Of a stretch of 64,000 nt of DNA, positions 45,293-55,703 are shown in pieces. The stretch spans positions 434,001-498,000 of the forward strand of contig NZ_CP041745.1 in the NCBI RefSeq assembly GCF_007556815.1, in the 5' to 3' direction. A program made the position numbers and the translations under genes. The notes beneath the pieces were generated by a model. The model was given only the letters and a program-made list of their open reading frames with translations, made no database searches and was not told the origin of the DNA. This DNA is from Paraburkholderia megapolitana. GTDB lineage: Bacteria; Pseudomonadota; Gammaproteobacteria; Burkholderiales; Burkholderiaceae. The stretch's first letter is position 1, and each line of letters starts with the position of its first letter.

Positions 45293-46123
45293 ATGCCAGA
45301 GTTGCCAGAAGTTGAAGTTACCCGTCGAGGAATCGAACCCTATGTGGCCGGCCGCCGCGTCGAACGCGTCGACGTGCGCACGCCCGCGCTGCGCTGGCCA
45401 ATCCCGGCGGGACTCGCCGCGACCTTGCGCGGCCGCATCGTCCACAAAGTCGAGCGGCGCGGCAAATACCTGCTGTTCGAAGTCGACGACGGCTGGTTCA
45501 TCGTGCATCTCGGCATGACCGGCACGCTGCGGGTCATGCGCAATATGCCGCACCCACCCGCCGCCGCGAAGCACGATCACATCGACTGGATTTTCGACGA
45601 GTTCATTTTGCGCTATCGCGATCCGCGCCGCTTCGGAGCTGTACTGTGGCACGCGCGCGCCGACGGCGATGTGCTCGGCCATCCTTTGCTGGCGGGGCTC
45701 GGCATCGAGCCGTTCGCCTCGGCGTTTAACGGTGCGCTGATGCATCGCGAGACGCGCGGGCGCAAGGTGTCCATCAAACAGGTGCTGCTGGCCGGCGAGG
45801 TGGTCGTGGGCGTGGGGAATATTTACGCTTCCGAAAGCCTCTTTCGCGCCGGTATCCGTCCGACCACGCCCGCCGGCCGCATCTCGCTGGTGCGTTACGG
45901 TTTGCTTGCGGATGCGGTGCGCGTGACGCTCGCGGCCGCGATCGAAAAGGGCGGTAGCACGTTGCGCGATTTCGTCGGCAGCGATGGAGAGAGCGGCTAC
46001 TTCCAGCTCGACTATTTCGTCTATGATCGCGCGGGGCTGCCATGCCGCGTGTGCGGAACGCCGATCAAACAGATCGTGCAGGGGCAGCGTTCCACTTACT
46101 ACTGCCCGACCTGCCAGCGCTAG
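45293..46123 (+). CDS. mutM: Formamidopyrimidine-DNA glycosylase
   Basis: Base-excision repair glycosylase/AP lyase for 8-oxoguanine, 276 residues. The catalytic N-terminus is PELPEVE (Pro2 nucleophile, Glu3). The beta-hairpin lysine is in RRGKYLLFE, and the helix-two-turn-helix contains [21 protein letters not shown]. The C-terminal zinc finger is CRVCGT...YYCPTCQR. It is divergent from the TPR gene and 13 bases upstream of mutY, so two enzymes of the 8-oxoguanine pathway are co-transcribed. Confidence 0.97.
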   Translation: MPELPEVEVTRRGIEPYVAGRRVERVDVRTPALRWPIPAGLAATLRGRIVHKVERRGKYLLFEVDDGWFIVHLGMTGTLRVMRNMPHPPAAAKHDHIDWIFDEFILRYRDPRRFGAVLWHARADGDVLGHPLLAGLGIEPFASAFNGALMHRETRGRKVSIKQVLLAGEVVVGVGNIYASESLFRAGIRPTTPAGRISLVRYGLLADAVRVTLAAAIEKGGSTLRDFVGSDGESGYFQLDYFVYDRAGLPCRVCGTPIKQIVQGQRSTYYCPTCQR

Positions 46124-46136
46124 GCGCTCACTATCC

Positions 46137-47285
46137 ATGTACGTTTCGTCCTCTTCGCGACGCGCTTCGTCTGCCGCCGCCGATGCTTCCGGCAATGCCG
46201 CGGTTTTGCCCGCACCGGCGGTGCGTGCCGGTTTCGCCGCGCGCCTGATTGCCTGGCAGCGCCAGCACGGTCGTCATGACCTGCCCTGGCAAAACACGCG
46301 CGATCCCTATCGCATCTGGTTGTCGGAAATCATGTTGCAGCAGACGCAGGTGTCGACGGTGATTCCGTATTACGCGCGTTTTCTTGCGCGTTTTCCGGAC
46401 GTCGCCGCACTTGCCGCCGCACCGCTCGACGATGTGATGGCGTTGTGGGCCGGGCTCGGCTACTACTCGCGTGCGCGCAATCTGCATCGCTGTGCGCAGG
46501 CGGTCGTCGAGCAGCATGGCGGCGCGTTTCCTGCATCGGTGGAAGCGCTCGCGGAATTGCCCGGCATCGGTCGGTCGACGGCGGCGGCGATCGCCTCGTT
46601 TGCATTCGGTGCGCGGGCAACGATTCTCGACGGCAACGTGAAGCGCGTGCTGGCGCGCGTGTTCGGTGTCGAAGGATTTCCTGGCGAGAAGCGCGTCGAG
46701 AACGCGATGTGGACGCTCGCCGAATCGCTGTTGCCATCGAGTACCAATGACGCAGACGTAAGCGCCTATACGCAGGGTTTGATGGATCTCGGCGCGACGT
46801 TATGCGTGCGCGGCAAACCTGAATGCGGACGGTGTCCGTTCGCAGCCGACTGCGTTGCGAATGCGACCGGACGTCAGCGCGAGTTGCCCGCCGCGCGCCC
46901 GAAGAAAACCGTGCCGACGCGACGCACATGGATGCTGGTGCTGTGCGACGGCGATGCCGTGATGCTGGAGAAGCGTCCGCCTTCGGGTATCTGGGGCGGC
47001 CTGTGGAGCCTGCCCGAAGCCGCCGATGAAACCGCGCTCGTCGAGCGCGCGCATGCATTCGGCGCGAACGGCGGTGTGTCGCCGCTCGCGCCGCTTACGC
47101 ACACGTTCACGCATTTCAAGCTCGACATCGAGCCGCGCATTGCGGAACTGGGACGTGGCACTAGCGTTACCGTTACCGCGGGCGATGCAGAAACCGCGTG
47201 GGTCTCGTTACGCGATATTGATGCGTACGGTGTGCCCGCGCCGGTTCGCAAGCTGCTCGATGGCTTGCAGGGATCGTTGTTGTAA
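46137..47285 (+). CDS. mutY: Adenine DNA glycosylase MutY
   Basis: The 382-residue enzyme removes adenine mispaired with 8-oxoguanine. It has the helix-hairpin-helix LPGIGRSTAAAIASFAFG with the catalytic aspartate in ILDGNVKRV, and the substrate region SEIMLQQTQVSTVIPYY. The [4Fe-4S] cluster cysteines are in CVRGKPECGRCPFAADC. A C-terminal Nudix-like 8-oxoG recognition domain includes LEKRPPSGIWGGLWSLPE. ATG 46137 was chosen; the in-frame extension overlaps mutM. Confidence 0.96.
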   Translation: MYVSSSSRRASSAAADASGNAAVLPAPAVRAGFAARLIAWQRQHGRHDLPWQNTRDPYRIWLSEIMLQQTQVSTVIPYYARFLARFPDVAALAAAPLDDVMALWAGLGYYSRARNLHRCAQAVVEQHGGAFPASVEALAELPGIGRSTAAAIASFAFGARATILDGNVKRVLARVFGVEGFPGEKRVENAMWTLAESLLPSSTNDADVSAYTQGLMDLGATLCVRGKPECGRCPFAADCVANATGRQRELPAARPKKTVPTRRTWMLVLCDGDAVMLEKRPPSGIWGGLWSLPEAADETALVERAHAFGANGGVSPLAPLTHTFTHFKLDIEPRIAELGRGTSVTVTAGDAETAWVSLRDIDAYGVPAPVRKLLDGLQGSLL

Positions 47286-47306
47286 CGTGAAGTGCGAAGC
47301 GCGGAA

Positions 47307-47939
47307 TTAAAGCAACTGATGCTGCTGCATGTAGTGATGAACCACGTCGATACGCGCTCCCGCATCCTGCAGTTCCATCAGCTTTTGCCGTGCGCGCAGC
47401 GCGATCGGCAGCACTTCGGCCAGACGGTTCGAGACCCACGATGGATCTTCGAGTCTGAACGGTTCCGCGAACGGCAGGCTGTCGGCATCGCGTTCGCGGA
47501 TTGTCGCGATGATGCGTTCAAGCACTTCCGCGCACGCGCCGAATTTCGCCAGTTGTTCGTTTCCTTCCAGCGGCATATCGTCGCCGAGCGGCTCGGCCAT
47601 GCCGACCAGCAAACCGCCCGTTTCCACGCGATGCGACAGTAACCGGAAGCGCCGCGTACCGCGCGCGCGGATCAGCAACACGCCGACGGTTTCGACATCG
47701 CACTGCGAGATTTCAGCGAGGCAGCCGACCGCTTCAGGTACCGACGGTTCATCGGGCTTCGCGACTTCGCCGCCGCTTTTCAGCAGACACACGCCGAACG
47801 GCGTTTTGGCGCGCAGACAGTCGCGCGCCATGTCCATATAACGCGCTTCGAAAATCTTGAGAGGCAGCAGCCCGTCGGGGAACAGCACCGTATGCAGCGG
47901 AAAGAGCGGCAAGTCGGCAAGCACGGCAGGGGTAGGCAT
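47307..47939 (-). CDS. LON substrate-binding domain protein
   Basis: A 210-residue protein containing only the N-terminal substrate-recognition domain of Lon: LPLFPLHTVLFPDGLLPLKIFEARYMDMARDCL near the N-terminus and a C-terminal helical bundle ending HHYMQQHQLL. It has no ATPase or protease domain. Stand-alone LON domains are common in beta-proteobacteria with unknown function. It is convergent with mutY. Confidence 0.9.
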   Translation of the reverse strand: MPTPAVLADLPLFPLHTVLFPDGLLPLKIFEARYMDMARDCLRAKTPFGVCLLKSGGEVAKPDEPSVPEAVGCLAEISQCDVETVGVLLIRARGTRRFRLLSHRVETGGLLVGMAEPLGDDMPLEGNEQLAKFGACAEVLERIIATIRERDADSLPFAEPFRLEDPSWVSNRLAEVLPIALRARQKLMELQDAGARIDVVHHYMQQHQLL

Positions 47940-47977
47940 GGCGCAACGCTTCGGTTAGGGCCGCGCGATACGGCCGG

Positions 47978-48871
47978 TTAAGCGATCAGCTTCGACGATT
48001 CGCCGACATCGATCGGCGCGTCCCTGTGCCGCACGATTACGTTTGCCGCTTTCGCGAGACGCGCGGCGAGCGTCTGCGCGATGAACACCGAACGGTGCTG
48101 TCCACCGGTGCACCCGATGGCGACCGTGAGGTAACTGCGATTGTCGTCGCGGAAATGCGGCAACCATTTCACGAGAAACGCTTCGATGTCGTCGATCATG
48201 TCGTGCACGACCGGCAATGCGTCGAGGAAATCGATGACCGGTTTGTCGAGACCCGTGAGCGGGCGCAACTCGCGGTCGTAATACGGATTGGGCAACGTAC
48301 GTACGTCGAAGACGAAATCGGCATCGAGCGGCACGCCGCGTTTGAAGCCAAACGATTCGAACGTGAGCGCAAGGCCGTTGCGCTCCTGTTCGACGAAGCG
48401 CTTGACCCATGCTCGAAGTGCGTTAGCGCGCAGGTTGCTCGTATCGATCTGATGACCGAACTCGGCGAGACCCGCGACCAGTTCGCGTTCGCGCTCGATT
48501 GCTTCGCCGAGCGACGTGAGCAGACCGACGTCGGCGTCGTGCGCGGTCGACCCCGACAGCGGATGGCGGCGCCGCGTTTCGGAAAAGCGCTGAATGAGCG
48601 ACTGCGTACTGGCGTTGAGGAACAGTACACGGACATCGTGTTCGCGGGCGAGATCGCGGATGATGGCGGGCATTTCGTCGAGCGACGCGCTGGAGCGCGC
48701 ATCGATGGCGACGGCAAGTTTGTCTTGCCGGTCGTCGGCGAGGTAAGCCGCGAGTTCGGGCAGGAAACGCGGCGGCAGGTTGTCGACGCAGTAATAGCCC
48801 GCGTCTTCGAGCGCGTTCAGTGCAACCGATTTGCCGGAGCCGGAAATGCCGGTGATCAGGATAATGCGCAT
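47978..48871 (-). CDS. rapZ: RNase adapter protein RapZ
   Basis: A 297-residue nucleotide-binding protein with Walker [12 protein letters not shown] (residues 8-18), [22 protein letters not shown] and a C-terminal conserved region containing [19 protein letters not shown]. RapZ guides small-RNA decay controlling GlmS in enterobacteria. It lies downstream of hprK and ptsN, the usual order. The connection to amino-sugar metabolism is notable given the nag cluster in the same window. Confidence 0.95.
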   Translation of the reverse strand: MRIILITGISGSGKSVALNALEDAGYYCVDNLPPRFLPELAAYLADDRQDKLAVAIDARSSASLDEMPAIIRDLAREHDVRVLFLNASTQSLIQRFSETRRRHPLSGSTAHDADVGLLTSLGEAIERERELVAGLAEFGHQIDTSNLRANALRAWVKRFVEQERNGLALTFESFGFKRGVPLDADFVFDVRTLPNPYYDRELRPLTGLDKPVIDFLDALPVVHDMIDDIEAFLVKWLPHFRDDNRSYLTVAIGCTGGQHRSVFIAQTLAARLAKAANVIVRHRDAPIDVGESSKLIA

Positions 48872-48938
48872 GGAGTCGTGAAATCCGTTCGTTTCATCAT
48901 AGCATCAGCTCTCCGCGCCGGTACCCCGCAGAAGCCCG

Positions 48939-49907
48939 TCAGATCAGCTTGCCGGGGAACTGGCTGTCCGGGTCCTGCATCGCGAGACGCTGACGATCCA
49001 TGAAGTCGCGCAGCGTATCGATACCGCGCAGTTGCAGGATCGTATTGCGCACCGCCGCTTCCACCAGCACCGCGAGGTTGCGGCCTGCCGCGACCTGAAT
49101 CGTGACCTTGCTGATCGGCAGGCCGAGCACATCGACGGTCTGGCTTTCCAGCGGCAAACGCTGGAATTCGCCGTCCGGACGCCGGACCAGTTGAACGATC
49201 AACTTCAGCTTCATTTTGCGGCGCACCGCGGTTTCCCCGAAGATCGTCTTGATGTCGAGCAAACCAAGGCCGCGCACTTCGAGCAGGTTCTGCAGCAGCG
49301 GCGGGCAGCGACCTTCGACGAAATCCGGCCCGAGGCGTACGAAATCGACCGCATCGTCGGCGACGAGGCCGTGGCCACGGCTGATCAGTTCGAGACCGAG
49401 TTCGCTCTTGCCGAGGCCGGAGTCGCCGGTCAGCAGCACGCCCATCCCGAGAATGTCGAGGAATACGCCGTGCAACGTGGCGCGCGGCGCGAGAATCCGC
49501 GACATGTAGAGTCGCAGACTATCGATCACCGCCGCCGGCGACATCGGCGTCGTAAAGAGCGGCGTGGAAGAGCGCGTGCAGCGCAGCACCAGTTCCGGCG
49601 GCGCGGCAACACCGCCGGCGACGACGAGGAACGGGGGTTCCAGCGCGATCAGTTCGGCCATATGGCGCGACCGGTCTTCTTCGCTCTGGCGCTGGTAGTA
49701 GTTGGTTTCGGCATCACCAAGTACCTGGATCCGGTTCGGGTGGATCAGGTTCAAGTGGCCGACGAGGTCGGCGCTCGAGGTCGCGGTGGTGACCGTTTCA
49801 GCGGAAAAACCGCGTTCCCAGCCTTCATGCCCCGTCAGCCAGCTGAGTTTCAGCATGGCGGCGTTGTCGTCGAAGATGCTTTGGGCGTTGATGCTGGACG
49901 TGTCCAT
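48939..49907 (-). CDS. hprK: HPr kinase/phosphorylase
   Basis: The 322-residue bifunctional enzyme phosphorylates and dephosphorylates HPr on a regulatory serine. It has the P-loop [17 protein letters not shown] (about residues 150-165), the following [14 protein letters not shown], and the HprK signature [19 protein letters not shown]. In proteobacteria it accompanies ptsN in the nitrogen PTS region, as here. Confidence 0.95.
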   Translation of the reverse strand: MDTSSINAQSIFDDNAAMLKLSWLTGHEGWERGFSAETVTTATSSADLVGHLNLIHPNRIQVLGDAETNYYQRQSEEDRSRHMAELIALEPPFLVVAGGVAAPPELVLRCTRSSTPLFTTPMSPAAVIDSLRLYMSRILAPRATLHGVFLDILGMGVLLTGDSGLGKSELGLELISRGHGLVADDAVDFVRLGPDFVEGRCPPLLQNLLEVRGLGLLDIKTIFGETAVRRKMKLKLIVQLVRRPDGEFQRLPLESQTVDVLGLPISKVTIQVAAGRNLAVLVEAAVRNTILQLRGIDTLRDFMDRQRLAMQDPDSQFPGKLI

Positions 49908-50044
49908 GAGTCCGTGACTCCAGTGGGGGCCGTGGCGGCTGCTCGCTTCGTGCAGCCCGCCGCGTTAGCGCGGCGATTCCGGCCAGACTGCGCCGGGTGC
50001 GGCAAGAAGCGTCGCCCGCGTGACTGCGGGCTGCCAATAATGCA

Positions 50045-50500
50045 TCAAGGTTGCCACTGAGTCAGCAACTGGTGCAATGCCTCGCGGTTTTCTTCGGTAT
50101 GCAGGCGTTCGCGTGTGCCGCGATCGGATAGCAATTGAGCGATCTCCGAGAGAATCTCGAGATGCTGCTGGGTGGCCTGCTCCGGCACCAGCAGGAAGAT
50201 CAGCAGCGATACCGGCTGGCCGTCCGGCGATTCGAACGGGATGGGTTCGGCGAGGCGCACGAACGCCGCCAGCGGCTGCTTCAGACCCTTGATCCGGCCG
50301 TGCGGAATCGCGACGCCTTCGCCGAGTCCGGTCGACCCGAGGCGCTCGCGCGCGAACAGATTGTCAGTGACCGTGCTGCGGGCGATACCGTTCTGGTTTT
50401 CGAAAATCAGGCCCGCTTGCTCGAAGACGCGTTTCTTGCTGGTGACGGTGAGGCCGAGGACGACGTTCTCGAGGGGAAGAAATTTGGCTAAACGATTCAT
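50045..50500 (-). CDS. ptsN: Nitrogen PTS EIIA component
   Basis: A 151-residue EIIA of the fructose/mannitol fold (MNRLAKFLPLENVVLGLTVTSKKRVFEQAG). The phosphorylated histidine is in GVAIPHGRIKGL, followed by SLLIFLLVPEQATQQHLEILSEIAQLL. It regulates nitrogen and potassium responses rather than sugar import. ATG 50500 is the family start; an upstream in-frame extension reads low-complexity sequence and was rejected. Confidence 0.94.
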   Translation of the reverse strand: MNRLAKFLPLENVVLGLTVTSKKRVFEQAGLIFENQNGIARSTVTDNLFARERLGSTGLGEGVAIPHGRIKGLKQPLAAFVRLAEPIPFESPDGQPVSLLIFLLVPEQATQQHLEILSEIAQLLSDRGTRERLHTEENREALHQLLTQWQP

Positions 50501-50814
50501 GTTGGCAGGCGAAAACGTGGCCTGGATTCTCCTCGCTGTGGCATTTGAGTGGCGTTCTGCGCCCGACGCAGGCTCGCAATGACGTGCGATTGGGCCTGAA
50601 GGCGCGGAACTCCGGCTGAGCGACCCCGACATAGTACGACCGGAAGTAACCGGGACATTATAGAACAGGGTTGCTGTAGATGGTGCGGCGCGCAATCGTT
50701 GCTGTGCATAGCGAGAACGCCTGTGGAAGGCCTTGATAAAGCGGCCGCGGAATCAAAAAACCGCCCTTGCGGGCGGTCTCTTCCGGGGTGAGGTAAACCC
50801 TCTAATCTTGCCTA
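50501..50814. other. Gap between ptsN and hpf, no gene seen
   Basis: This 314-bp stretch holds the hpf terminator near its right end and no open frame with coding character. Both flanking genes read leftward, so a ptsN promoter probably lies here, but no clear box pair is visible. Confidence 0.5.
50755..50777 (-). terminator. Rho-independent terminator of hpf
   Basis: On the minus strand ACCGCCC (50777-50771) and GGGCGGT (50766-50760) pair around a four-base loop and are followed by TTTTTT (plus-strand A tract 50755-50760). It lies about 40 bases after the hpf stop. Confidence 0.88.
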
Positions 50815-51174
50815 TTATTGCGGCGGCACATCGATTTGCGGCGCCAGCGGCTGATACTTGATCGCGTCGTGCTGGTGGCCTTGCAGGCGGTCTTTGTGCT
50901 GTACCACCTTGCGGTCGAGCTTATCGATCATCAGATCGATCGCAGCGTACAGATCGCCGTTCGCGCTCTCGACAAATATATCCTTGCCCTTCAGATGCAG
51001 GTTGATTTCAACCTTCTGTCTCTTGTCCTTTTCCTTATGATTGTCGACCGAGAGGACCACACTGCCGTCGATCACCTGATCGAAGTGCCGTAGCACCCTA
51101 TCCAGTTTGGTGATCACATATTCTCGCAACGCAGGCGTTACTTCGAGATGGTGTCCACTGATCTTCAGATTCAT
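50815..51174 (-). CDS. hpf: Ribosome hibernation promoting factor
   Basis: A 119-residue short-form hibernation factor ([41 protein letters not shown]...) with the S30EA-like beta-alpha fold and basic surface ([21 protein letters not shown]). It dimerises or inactivates 70S ribosomes in stationary phase. It is downstream of rpoN, its typical location. Confidence 0.95.
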   Translation of the reverse strand: MNLKISGHHLEVTPALREYVITKLDRVLRHFDQVIDGSVVLSVDNHKEKDKRQKVEINLHLKGKDIFVESANGDLYAAIDLMIDKLDRKVVQHKDRLQGHQHDAIKYQPLAPQIDVPPQ

Positions 51175-51341
51175 AGTGCTTCTCCAAGCTAGTGGCCGCT
51201 TGTCCGCATGTTGCGGGAGCGCTGGTCGATCTGTCGCCCGTTTCGTCGTCCCCGATGACTGACTGCTAACGGGTCCTATCGGCCAACCTGCTCCGCATAC
51301 AGCGGGGCGGCCGGAAAATGCCCGCCGCACCACGCAGCAGG

Positions 51342-52859
51342 CTACAGAGACTTGCGCAGATTCACCGCTGGAATTCGGAGCGCTTCGCGGTACTTCGCGA
51401 CGGTACGCCGTGCGACCACGAAACCCTGCTCTGCCAGCAGTTCGGCTATGCGGCTGTCTGAAAGAGGAGATTTCGGGTTTTCCGCTCCTATCAGTTGCTT
51501 GATGAGTGCGCGAATGGCCGTTGAAGAGGCCGCGCCCCCGGTGTCGGTGGAAACGTGCGATCCGAAGAAGTACTTAAATTCAAGCGTCCCAAACGGGGTA
51601 AGCATGTACTTGCCGGTTGTTACACGCGAAACCGTCGACTCGTGTAACCCCAGCGTATCAGCTATTTCCCGCAAAACCAAGGGGCGCATGGCAATTTCGC
51701 CGTGCACAAAAAAATTCTTCTGACGTTCGACAATAGCCTGCGCAACCCGCAGGATCGTCTCGAAACGCTGCTGAATATTTTTGATAAGCCAACGTGCTTC
51801 CTGCAGTTGCTGGCGCAGTGAACCGCTGCCAGGATCGCTGCGGTTATTGCGCAGGATGTTCGCATACAGATGATTGATACGCAGTTTCGGCACGACTTCA
51901 GGATTCAGTTCGGCCTGCCATCCTTGTGCGGTTTTGCGCACCATGATGTCGGGCACCACGTAATCCGCTTCGGCCTTGCCATACGCTGCACCGGGGAACG
52001 GTTCGAGCGAACGGATCAGTGCGTGAGCGTCGCGCAGGTCGTCGTCGTTGGCTTTCAACTGCTTGCGCAGCCGCGTGAAATCGCGTGCGGCCAGCAACTC
52101 CAGGTGATGCGCGACGATATCGATTGCAAGTGTACGGATCGGTGTCGCAACGAGTCGAACTAGTTGCAGGCGCAAGCATTCCGATGCCGACCTTGCACCG
52201 ACTCCGGCGGGATCGAAACTGTGCAGCAACGCGAGCGCTGCATTCAGTTCGTCGACATCGACTTCGAGTTCTTCGGGTAGATCGGTCAGTATTTCTTCGA
52301 ACGTTGCGGTCAGATAACCGTCGTCGTCGAGCGATTCGATGAGGAACGTAACGAGCGCGCGGTCGCGTGGACTTGCCTGCGTAACGCGCAACTGCGCCAT
52401 CAGATGATCGCGCAGCGAAGTGCTCGATTCGTGGATTTGCAGCGGCGGCAGGTCGTCGTCGTCGGATGCGTTGCCCGAGCGGCCGTAATCGTCGAGATTC
52501 CACTGGCTTGCGTCGGAGTTGCTGTCGTTGCTGAGACCGTTGTATTCGTCGACGCCGCGTGGTTCGCCATCGTCGCTACGCTCGCTCGATGAAGTGGACG
52601 AGGTCGATGACGAGGGGCCGTTCATCGATTCCGGTGCCGATGTGCTCTGCGTCTGCGTGATCAGCGAACCATCTGCCGCGACGCGCAACGGACTGGCAAT
52701 CCAGTCGTCCTCGTTCTCGAGCAACGGATTCTGCGCGATGGCCATTGCCACCTCCTGCTGCAATTCGAGCGTCGACAGCTGCAGCAGCCGGATGGACTGT
52801 TGCAGTTGAGGTGTCAGCGCAAGATGCTGCGACAGGCGGAGTTGGAGGCTGGCTTTCAT
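51342..52859 (-). CDS. rpoN: RNA polymerase sigma-54 factor
   Basis: The 505-residue sigma factor has the activator-interacting Gln/Leu-rich region I ([37 protein letters not shown]) and a Ser/Asp-rich acidic region II (about 60-140). The core-binding region contains [19 protein letters not shown], a helix-turn-helix is [19 protein letters not shown], and the C-terminal RpoN box is [16 protein letters not shown]. It drives sigma-54 promoters for nitrogen and other functions. Confidence 0.97.
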   Translation of the reverse strand: MKASLQLRLSQHLALTPQLQQSIRLLQLSTLELQQEVAMAIAQNPLLENEDDWIASPLRVAADGSLITQTQSTSAPESMNGPSSSTSSTSSSERSDDGEPRGVDEYNGLSNDSNSDASQWNLDDYGRSGNASDDDDLPPLQIHESSTSLRDHLMAQLRVTQASPRDRALVTFLIESLDDDGYLTATFEEILTDLPEELEVDVDELNAALALLHSFDPAGVGARSASECLRLQLVRLVATPIRTLAIDIVAHHLELLAARDFTRLRKQLKANDDDLRDAHALIRSLEPFPGAAYGKAEADYVVPDIMVRKTAQGWQAELNPEVVPKLRINHLYANILRNNRSDPGSGSLRQQLQEARWLIKNIQQRFETILRVAQAIVERQKNFFVHGEIAMRPLVLREIADTLGLHESTVSRVTTGKYMLTPFGTLEFKYFFGSHVSTDTGGAASSTAIRALIKQLIGAENPKSPLSDSRIAELLAEQGFVVARRTVAKYREALRIPAVNLRKSL

Positions 52860-53052
52860 GGCAATGTGAGATTCATTGTAAAGAGTTTGCCACGACCGCG
52901 ATACCTTGCGACATTCGCGAAAACGCGTGTGCCCGGTTTCGGTGCGACAGGGCGCGCCGCGGGGCAGCTCGTCAGAAATAACCGGAGACCAGACGAAGGG
53001 ACAGGCGCGACAGTGCGTCGCACTGCCGCGCCTGGTAGACGGGCCCGCGCAG

Positions 53053-53835
53053 TTACATGCGGAAGTGTTCGCCTAGATAGACGCGCCGAACGTTTTCGTT
53101 TTCAATGATGTCGCCGGGCGCGCCGGCGGCCAGCACGCTGCCGTCGCTGATGATGTATGCGTGATCGCAGATACCGAGCGTCTCGCGCACGTTGTGATCC
53201 GTGATGAGCACGCCGATATTGCGCTGCTTCAAGAACTTCACGATCTTCTGGATTTCCAGCACCGCGATCGGATCGACGCCCGCGAACGGTTCGTCGAGCA
53301 GGATGAAGCTCGGGTTCGTTGCGAGCGCGCGGCAGATTTCCACACGCCGGCGTTCGCCGCCTGACAGCGATAGCGCAGGGTTTTCGCGTAGATGCGCGAT
53401 CTGCAGTTCGTCGAGCAGCGCTTCGGTGCGCTGCGAAATCGCATCTTTGGTGAGGCGCTTGCCGTTGTCGTCGGTTTGCAGCTCCAGCACCGCGCGGATG
53501 TTTTCCTCGACGCTGAGCTTGCGGAACACCGAAGCTTCCTGCGGCAAATACGACAGACCGAGCGAGGCGCGCTTGTGAATGGGCAGCAGACTGATCGACT
53601 TGCCGTCGAGATCGATCTCGCCGGCATCGAGCGGCACGAGGCCGACGATCATGTAGAACGACGTGGTCTTGCCGGCGCCGTTCGGGCCGAGCAGGCCGAC
53701 CACTTCGCCGCTTTTCACGTCGAGCGATACGTCCTTGACGACCGTACGCGAACCGTAGCGTTTCTTCAGGTTGCGCACGACCAGCGAGCTGCTGGTGCCG
53801 GCCGGCTTGCGATGGGGGAGCGTGGGCGTATTCAC
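53053..53835 (-). CDS. lptB: LPS export ABC transporter ATPase LptB
   Basis: The 260-residue ATPase powers lipopolysaccharide extraction by LptFG. Motifs are [17 protein letters not shown] (Walker A), the Q-loop in [13 protein letters not shown], the signature [17 protein letters not shown], Walker [14 protein letters not shown] and the switch [10 protein letters not shown]. The extended C-terminal YLGEHFRM is typical of LptB. It overlaps lptA by four bases. Confidence 0.96.
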   Translation of the reverse strand: MNTPTLPHRKPAGTSSSLVVRNLKKRYGSRTVVKDVSLDVKSGEVVGLLGPNGAGKTTSFYMIVGLVPLDAGEIDLDGKSISLLPIHKRASLGLSYLPQEASVFRKLSVEENIRAVLELQTDDNGKRLTKDAISQRTEALLDELQIAHLRENPALSLSGGERRRVEICRALATNPSFILLDEPFAGVDPIAVLEIQKIVKFLKQRNIGVLITDHNVRETLGICDHAYIISDGSVLAAGAPGDIIENENVRRVYLGEHFRM

Positions 53836-54521
53836 GGCTGGGTCGCTCCGGGTGCCGGGAATTGCGTGGCGGGCACGAGGGTGGCGGAAGCGCCGGTGAG
53901 CGGCGCGGGGCCGCCGTTACGCGGCGACAGCATCGCGCGCACGCGGCCATTCGGATTGCCCGGGCCGGCGACATCCTTGCCGGCCTTTGCGGTGTAGAAG
54001 TCGTTCTGGCCGTCGTAGGTGATCACGCTGCCGTGCACTTCGTCCATAACCGTCGACAGACCCTGCAAACGGCGCACGGTGGCGCGCGTCGTCAGTGTGG
54101 TCAGATCCTGCTTGCCGTCGTAATCGATCCGCTCGGCTGTGCCTTCGATGTATTCGTCGACGCCTTCGCGTTTCTGCCGGAAATAGGAGAGGTTCTGGCC
54201 GGTCGACGTACCAGTCGCGTACTGGTAGCCCTGCGGGTCCTGAGACACCTCGACACGATCGGCCTTGATGACGATCGTGCCCTTCGTCGCGACCACGTGG
54301 CCGGTGAAGATGGTGAGTTGTTTCAGGTCGTCGTAAGTCATGTTGTCCGATTCGATGTTCATCGGCTTGTCGCGGTCGGCGCGTTCGGCGTGCGCGAGCG
54401 GCGCGAAGCCGGCCAGCGGCAGCGCGACGAGCAGCGCTGCTAGCCCGGCGCGCCATGCGGCGAGGGACGAGGCCAGCGTGCGCGGACAGCCGGTATCAAA
54501 ACGGAGGAGCGATTCGTTCAT
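53832..54521 (-). CDS. lptA: LPS transport periplasmic protein LptA
   Basis: A 229-residue periplasmic bridge protein with a signal region (to about residue 45, ending LAHA). An OstA-like beta-jellyroll follows: IESDNMTYDDLKQLTIFTGHVVATKGTIVIKADRVEVSQD. The C-terminal tail is Pro/Ala-rich. It links LptC to the outer-membrane LptDE. It is translationally coupled to lptB. Confidence 0.93.
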   Translation of the reverse strand: MNESLLRFDTGCPRTLASSLAAWRAGLAALLVALPLAGFAPLAHAERADRDKPMNIESDNMTYDDLKQLTIFTGHVVATKGTIVIKADRVEVSQDPQGYQYATGTSTGQNLSYFRQKREGVDEYIEGTAERIDYDGKQDLTTLTTRATVRRLQGLSTVMDEVHGSVITYDGQNDFYTAKAGKDVAGPGNPNGRVRAMLSPRNGGPAPLTGASATLVPATQFPAPGATQP

Positions 54522-54541
54522 GCAGTCACGCCTGGAATGGA

Positions 54542-55150
54542 TTACCCGGGTTGCCTCAGGGAGCCGCCGGACGAATCTGACGGGGCGATCGCGCCGCGGA
54601 CGTTGCCGAAGAGCTGTATGACCCGGGTGACGTTGTTGTAGTTCATGCCGCTGGCCGTCATTACAGACAGGCCGCGCTGAAGTTTAACCGGCTTTTCGGT
54701 CTCGATCACATCGTCGTTCACGAGCACGCGGAAATGTTCGGAATTGGCCTGCATCTGCGGGTCGCCGTCGCCGGGGGCCCGCAGGATCTGCGCGTTGCCG
54801 TACAGATTGACGATCGACGCGTCGCCGTTGACCGTGCCGGTATCGCCGGTCGCCGTGACGATCGGCTTGCCCGGCTGGAACGCGCGCAGGGCCGGCAACG
54901 TCAGATCGCTGTCCTCGTCGTCTTCGTAGTGGATCAGGTGCTTCGCCGTCAGGCGATACTGCGTTGCTCCTGACTGATCCAGTTCGGAAACCGAGAAATT
55001 ATCGGCGAAGTAGTCGGGTGTATGCGTTTTCGGGCGTACCAGGCCTTCATTCGGCGGTGGCAGGGTGGCCTGCAGCAGCCACCACGTAATCCCGGCGAGG
55101 GCGGCCATGGCGACGAGCGGCAGCAGCGAGGTCAGACGAAACCGGTTCAT
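54542..55150 (-). CDS. lptC: LPS export protein LptC
   Basis: A 202-residue single-pass protein: membrane helix at about residues 8-28 (LLPLVAMAALAGITWWLL), then a periplasmic jellyroll (YFADNFSVSELDQSGATQYRLTAKHLIHYEDDEDSDL...NSEHFRVLVNDDVIETEKPVKLQRG). It passes LPS from LptBFG to LptA. It lies between kdsC and lptA as in other beta-proteobacteria. Confidence 0.93.
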   Translation of the reverse strand: MNRFRLTSLLPLVAMAALAGITWWLLQATLPPPNEGLVRPKTHTPDYFADNFSVSELDQSGATQYRLTAKHLIHYEDDEDSDLTLPALRAFQPGKPIVTATGDTGTVNGDASIVNLYGNAQILRAPGDGDPQMQANSEHFRVLVNDDVIETEKPVKLQRGLSVMTASGMNYNNVTRVIQLFGNVRGAIAPSDSSGGSLRQPG

Positions 55151-55154
55151 CCGT

Positions 55155-55703
55155 TCACCCTTCGCACGCGGCTTTCAGCAGCGCATCGTAGCGCTGTTGC
55201 GCATGCAGCAGCGTGTCGCACAGCTCGCGCACCGCGCCGTGGCCGCCGCGTGCCTTGCTGACCCAATGCGCGCGCGCGAGGATCTCGGGGTGCGAGTTGG
55301 CGGGTGCGGCCGCGAAGCCCACTTTCAGCATCACGGCGAGATCGGGCCAGTCGTCGCCCATATAGCCGCATTCTTCGGCCGCAATGCCGGTTTCCTTCAG
55401 CAACTCGTTGAACGCGACGAGCTTGTGCTCGACGCCCTGATACAGGTGTTTGATTCGCAGTTCCTTCGCGCGCACGGCGACGATGCCCGACTGCCGGCCG
55501 GTGATGATCGCCGTGTCGATGCCGGCTTCGCGCAGCAATTTCGCGCCGTGGCCGTCCATCGAGTTGAACGACTTCATCGTGTCGCCTTCCGCGGTGAACA
55601 TCAGGCCGCCGTCGGTCAGCACGCCGTCGACGTCGAAAATCATCAACTTGACGCGGCTCGCGCGTTCGGTGGCGCTTGGAGTGGAGGCAGGCGAGGAAGC
55701 CAT
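55155..55703 (-). CDS. kdsC: 3-deoxy-D-manno-octulosonate 8-phosphate phosphatase
   Basis: A 182-residue HAD phosphatase of the tetrameric KdsC type. The nucleophile motif is IFDVDGVLTDGGL, motif II is AIITGRQSG, and motif IV is GYMGDDWPDLAVM. It hydrolyses KDO-8-phosphate to KDO. Its start overlaps the kdsD stop by one base, so consecutive steps of KDO supply are coupled. Confidence 0.95.
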   Translation of the reverse strand: MASSPASTPSATERASRVKLMIFDVDGVLTDGGLMFTAEGDTMKSFNSMDGHGAKLLREAGIDTAIITGRQSGIVAVRAKELRIKHLYQGVEHKLVAFNELLKETGIAAEECGYMGDDWPDLAVMLKVGFAAAPANSHPEILARAHWVSKARGGHGAVRELCDTLLHAQQRYDALLKAACEG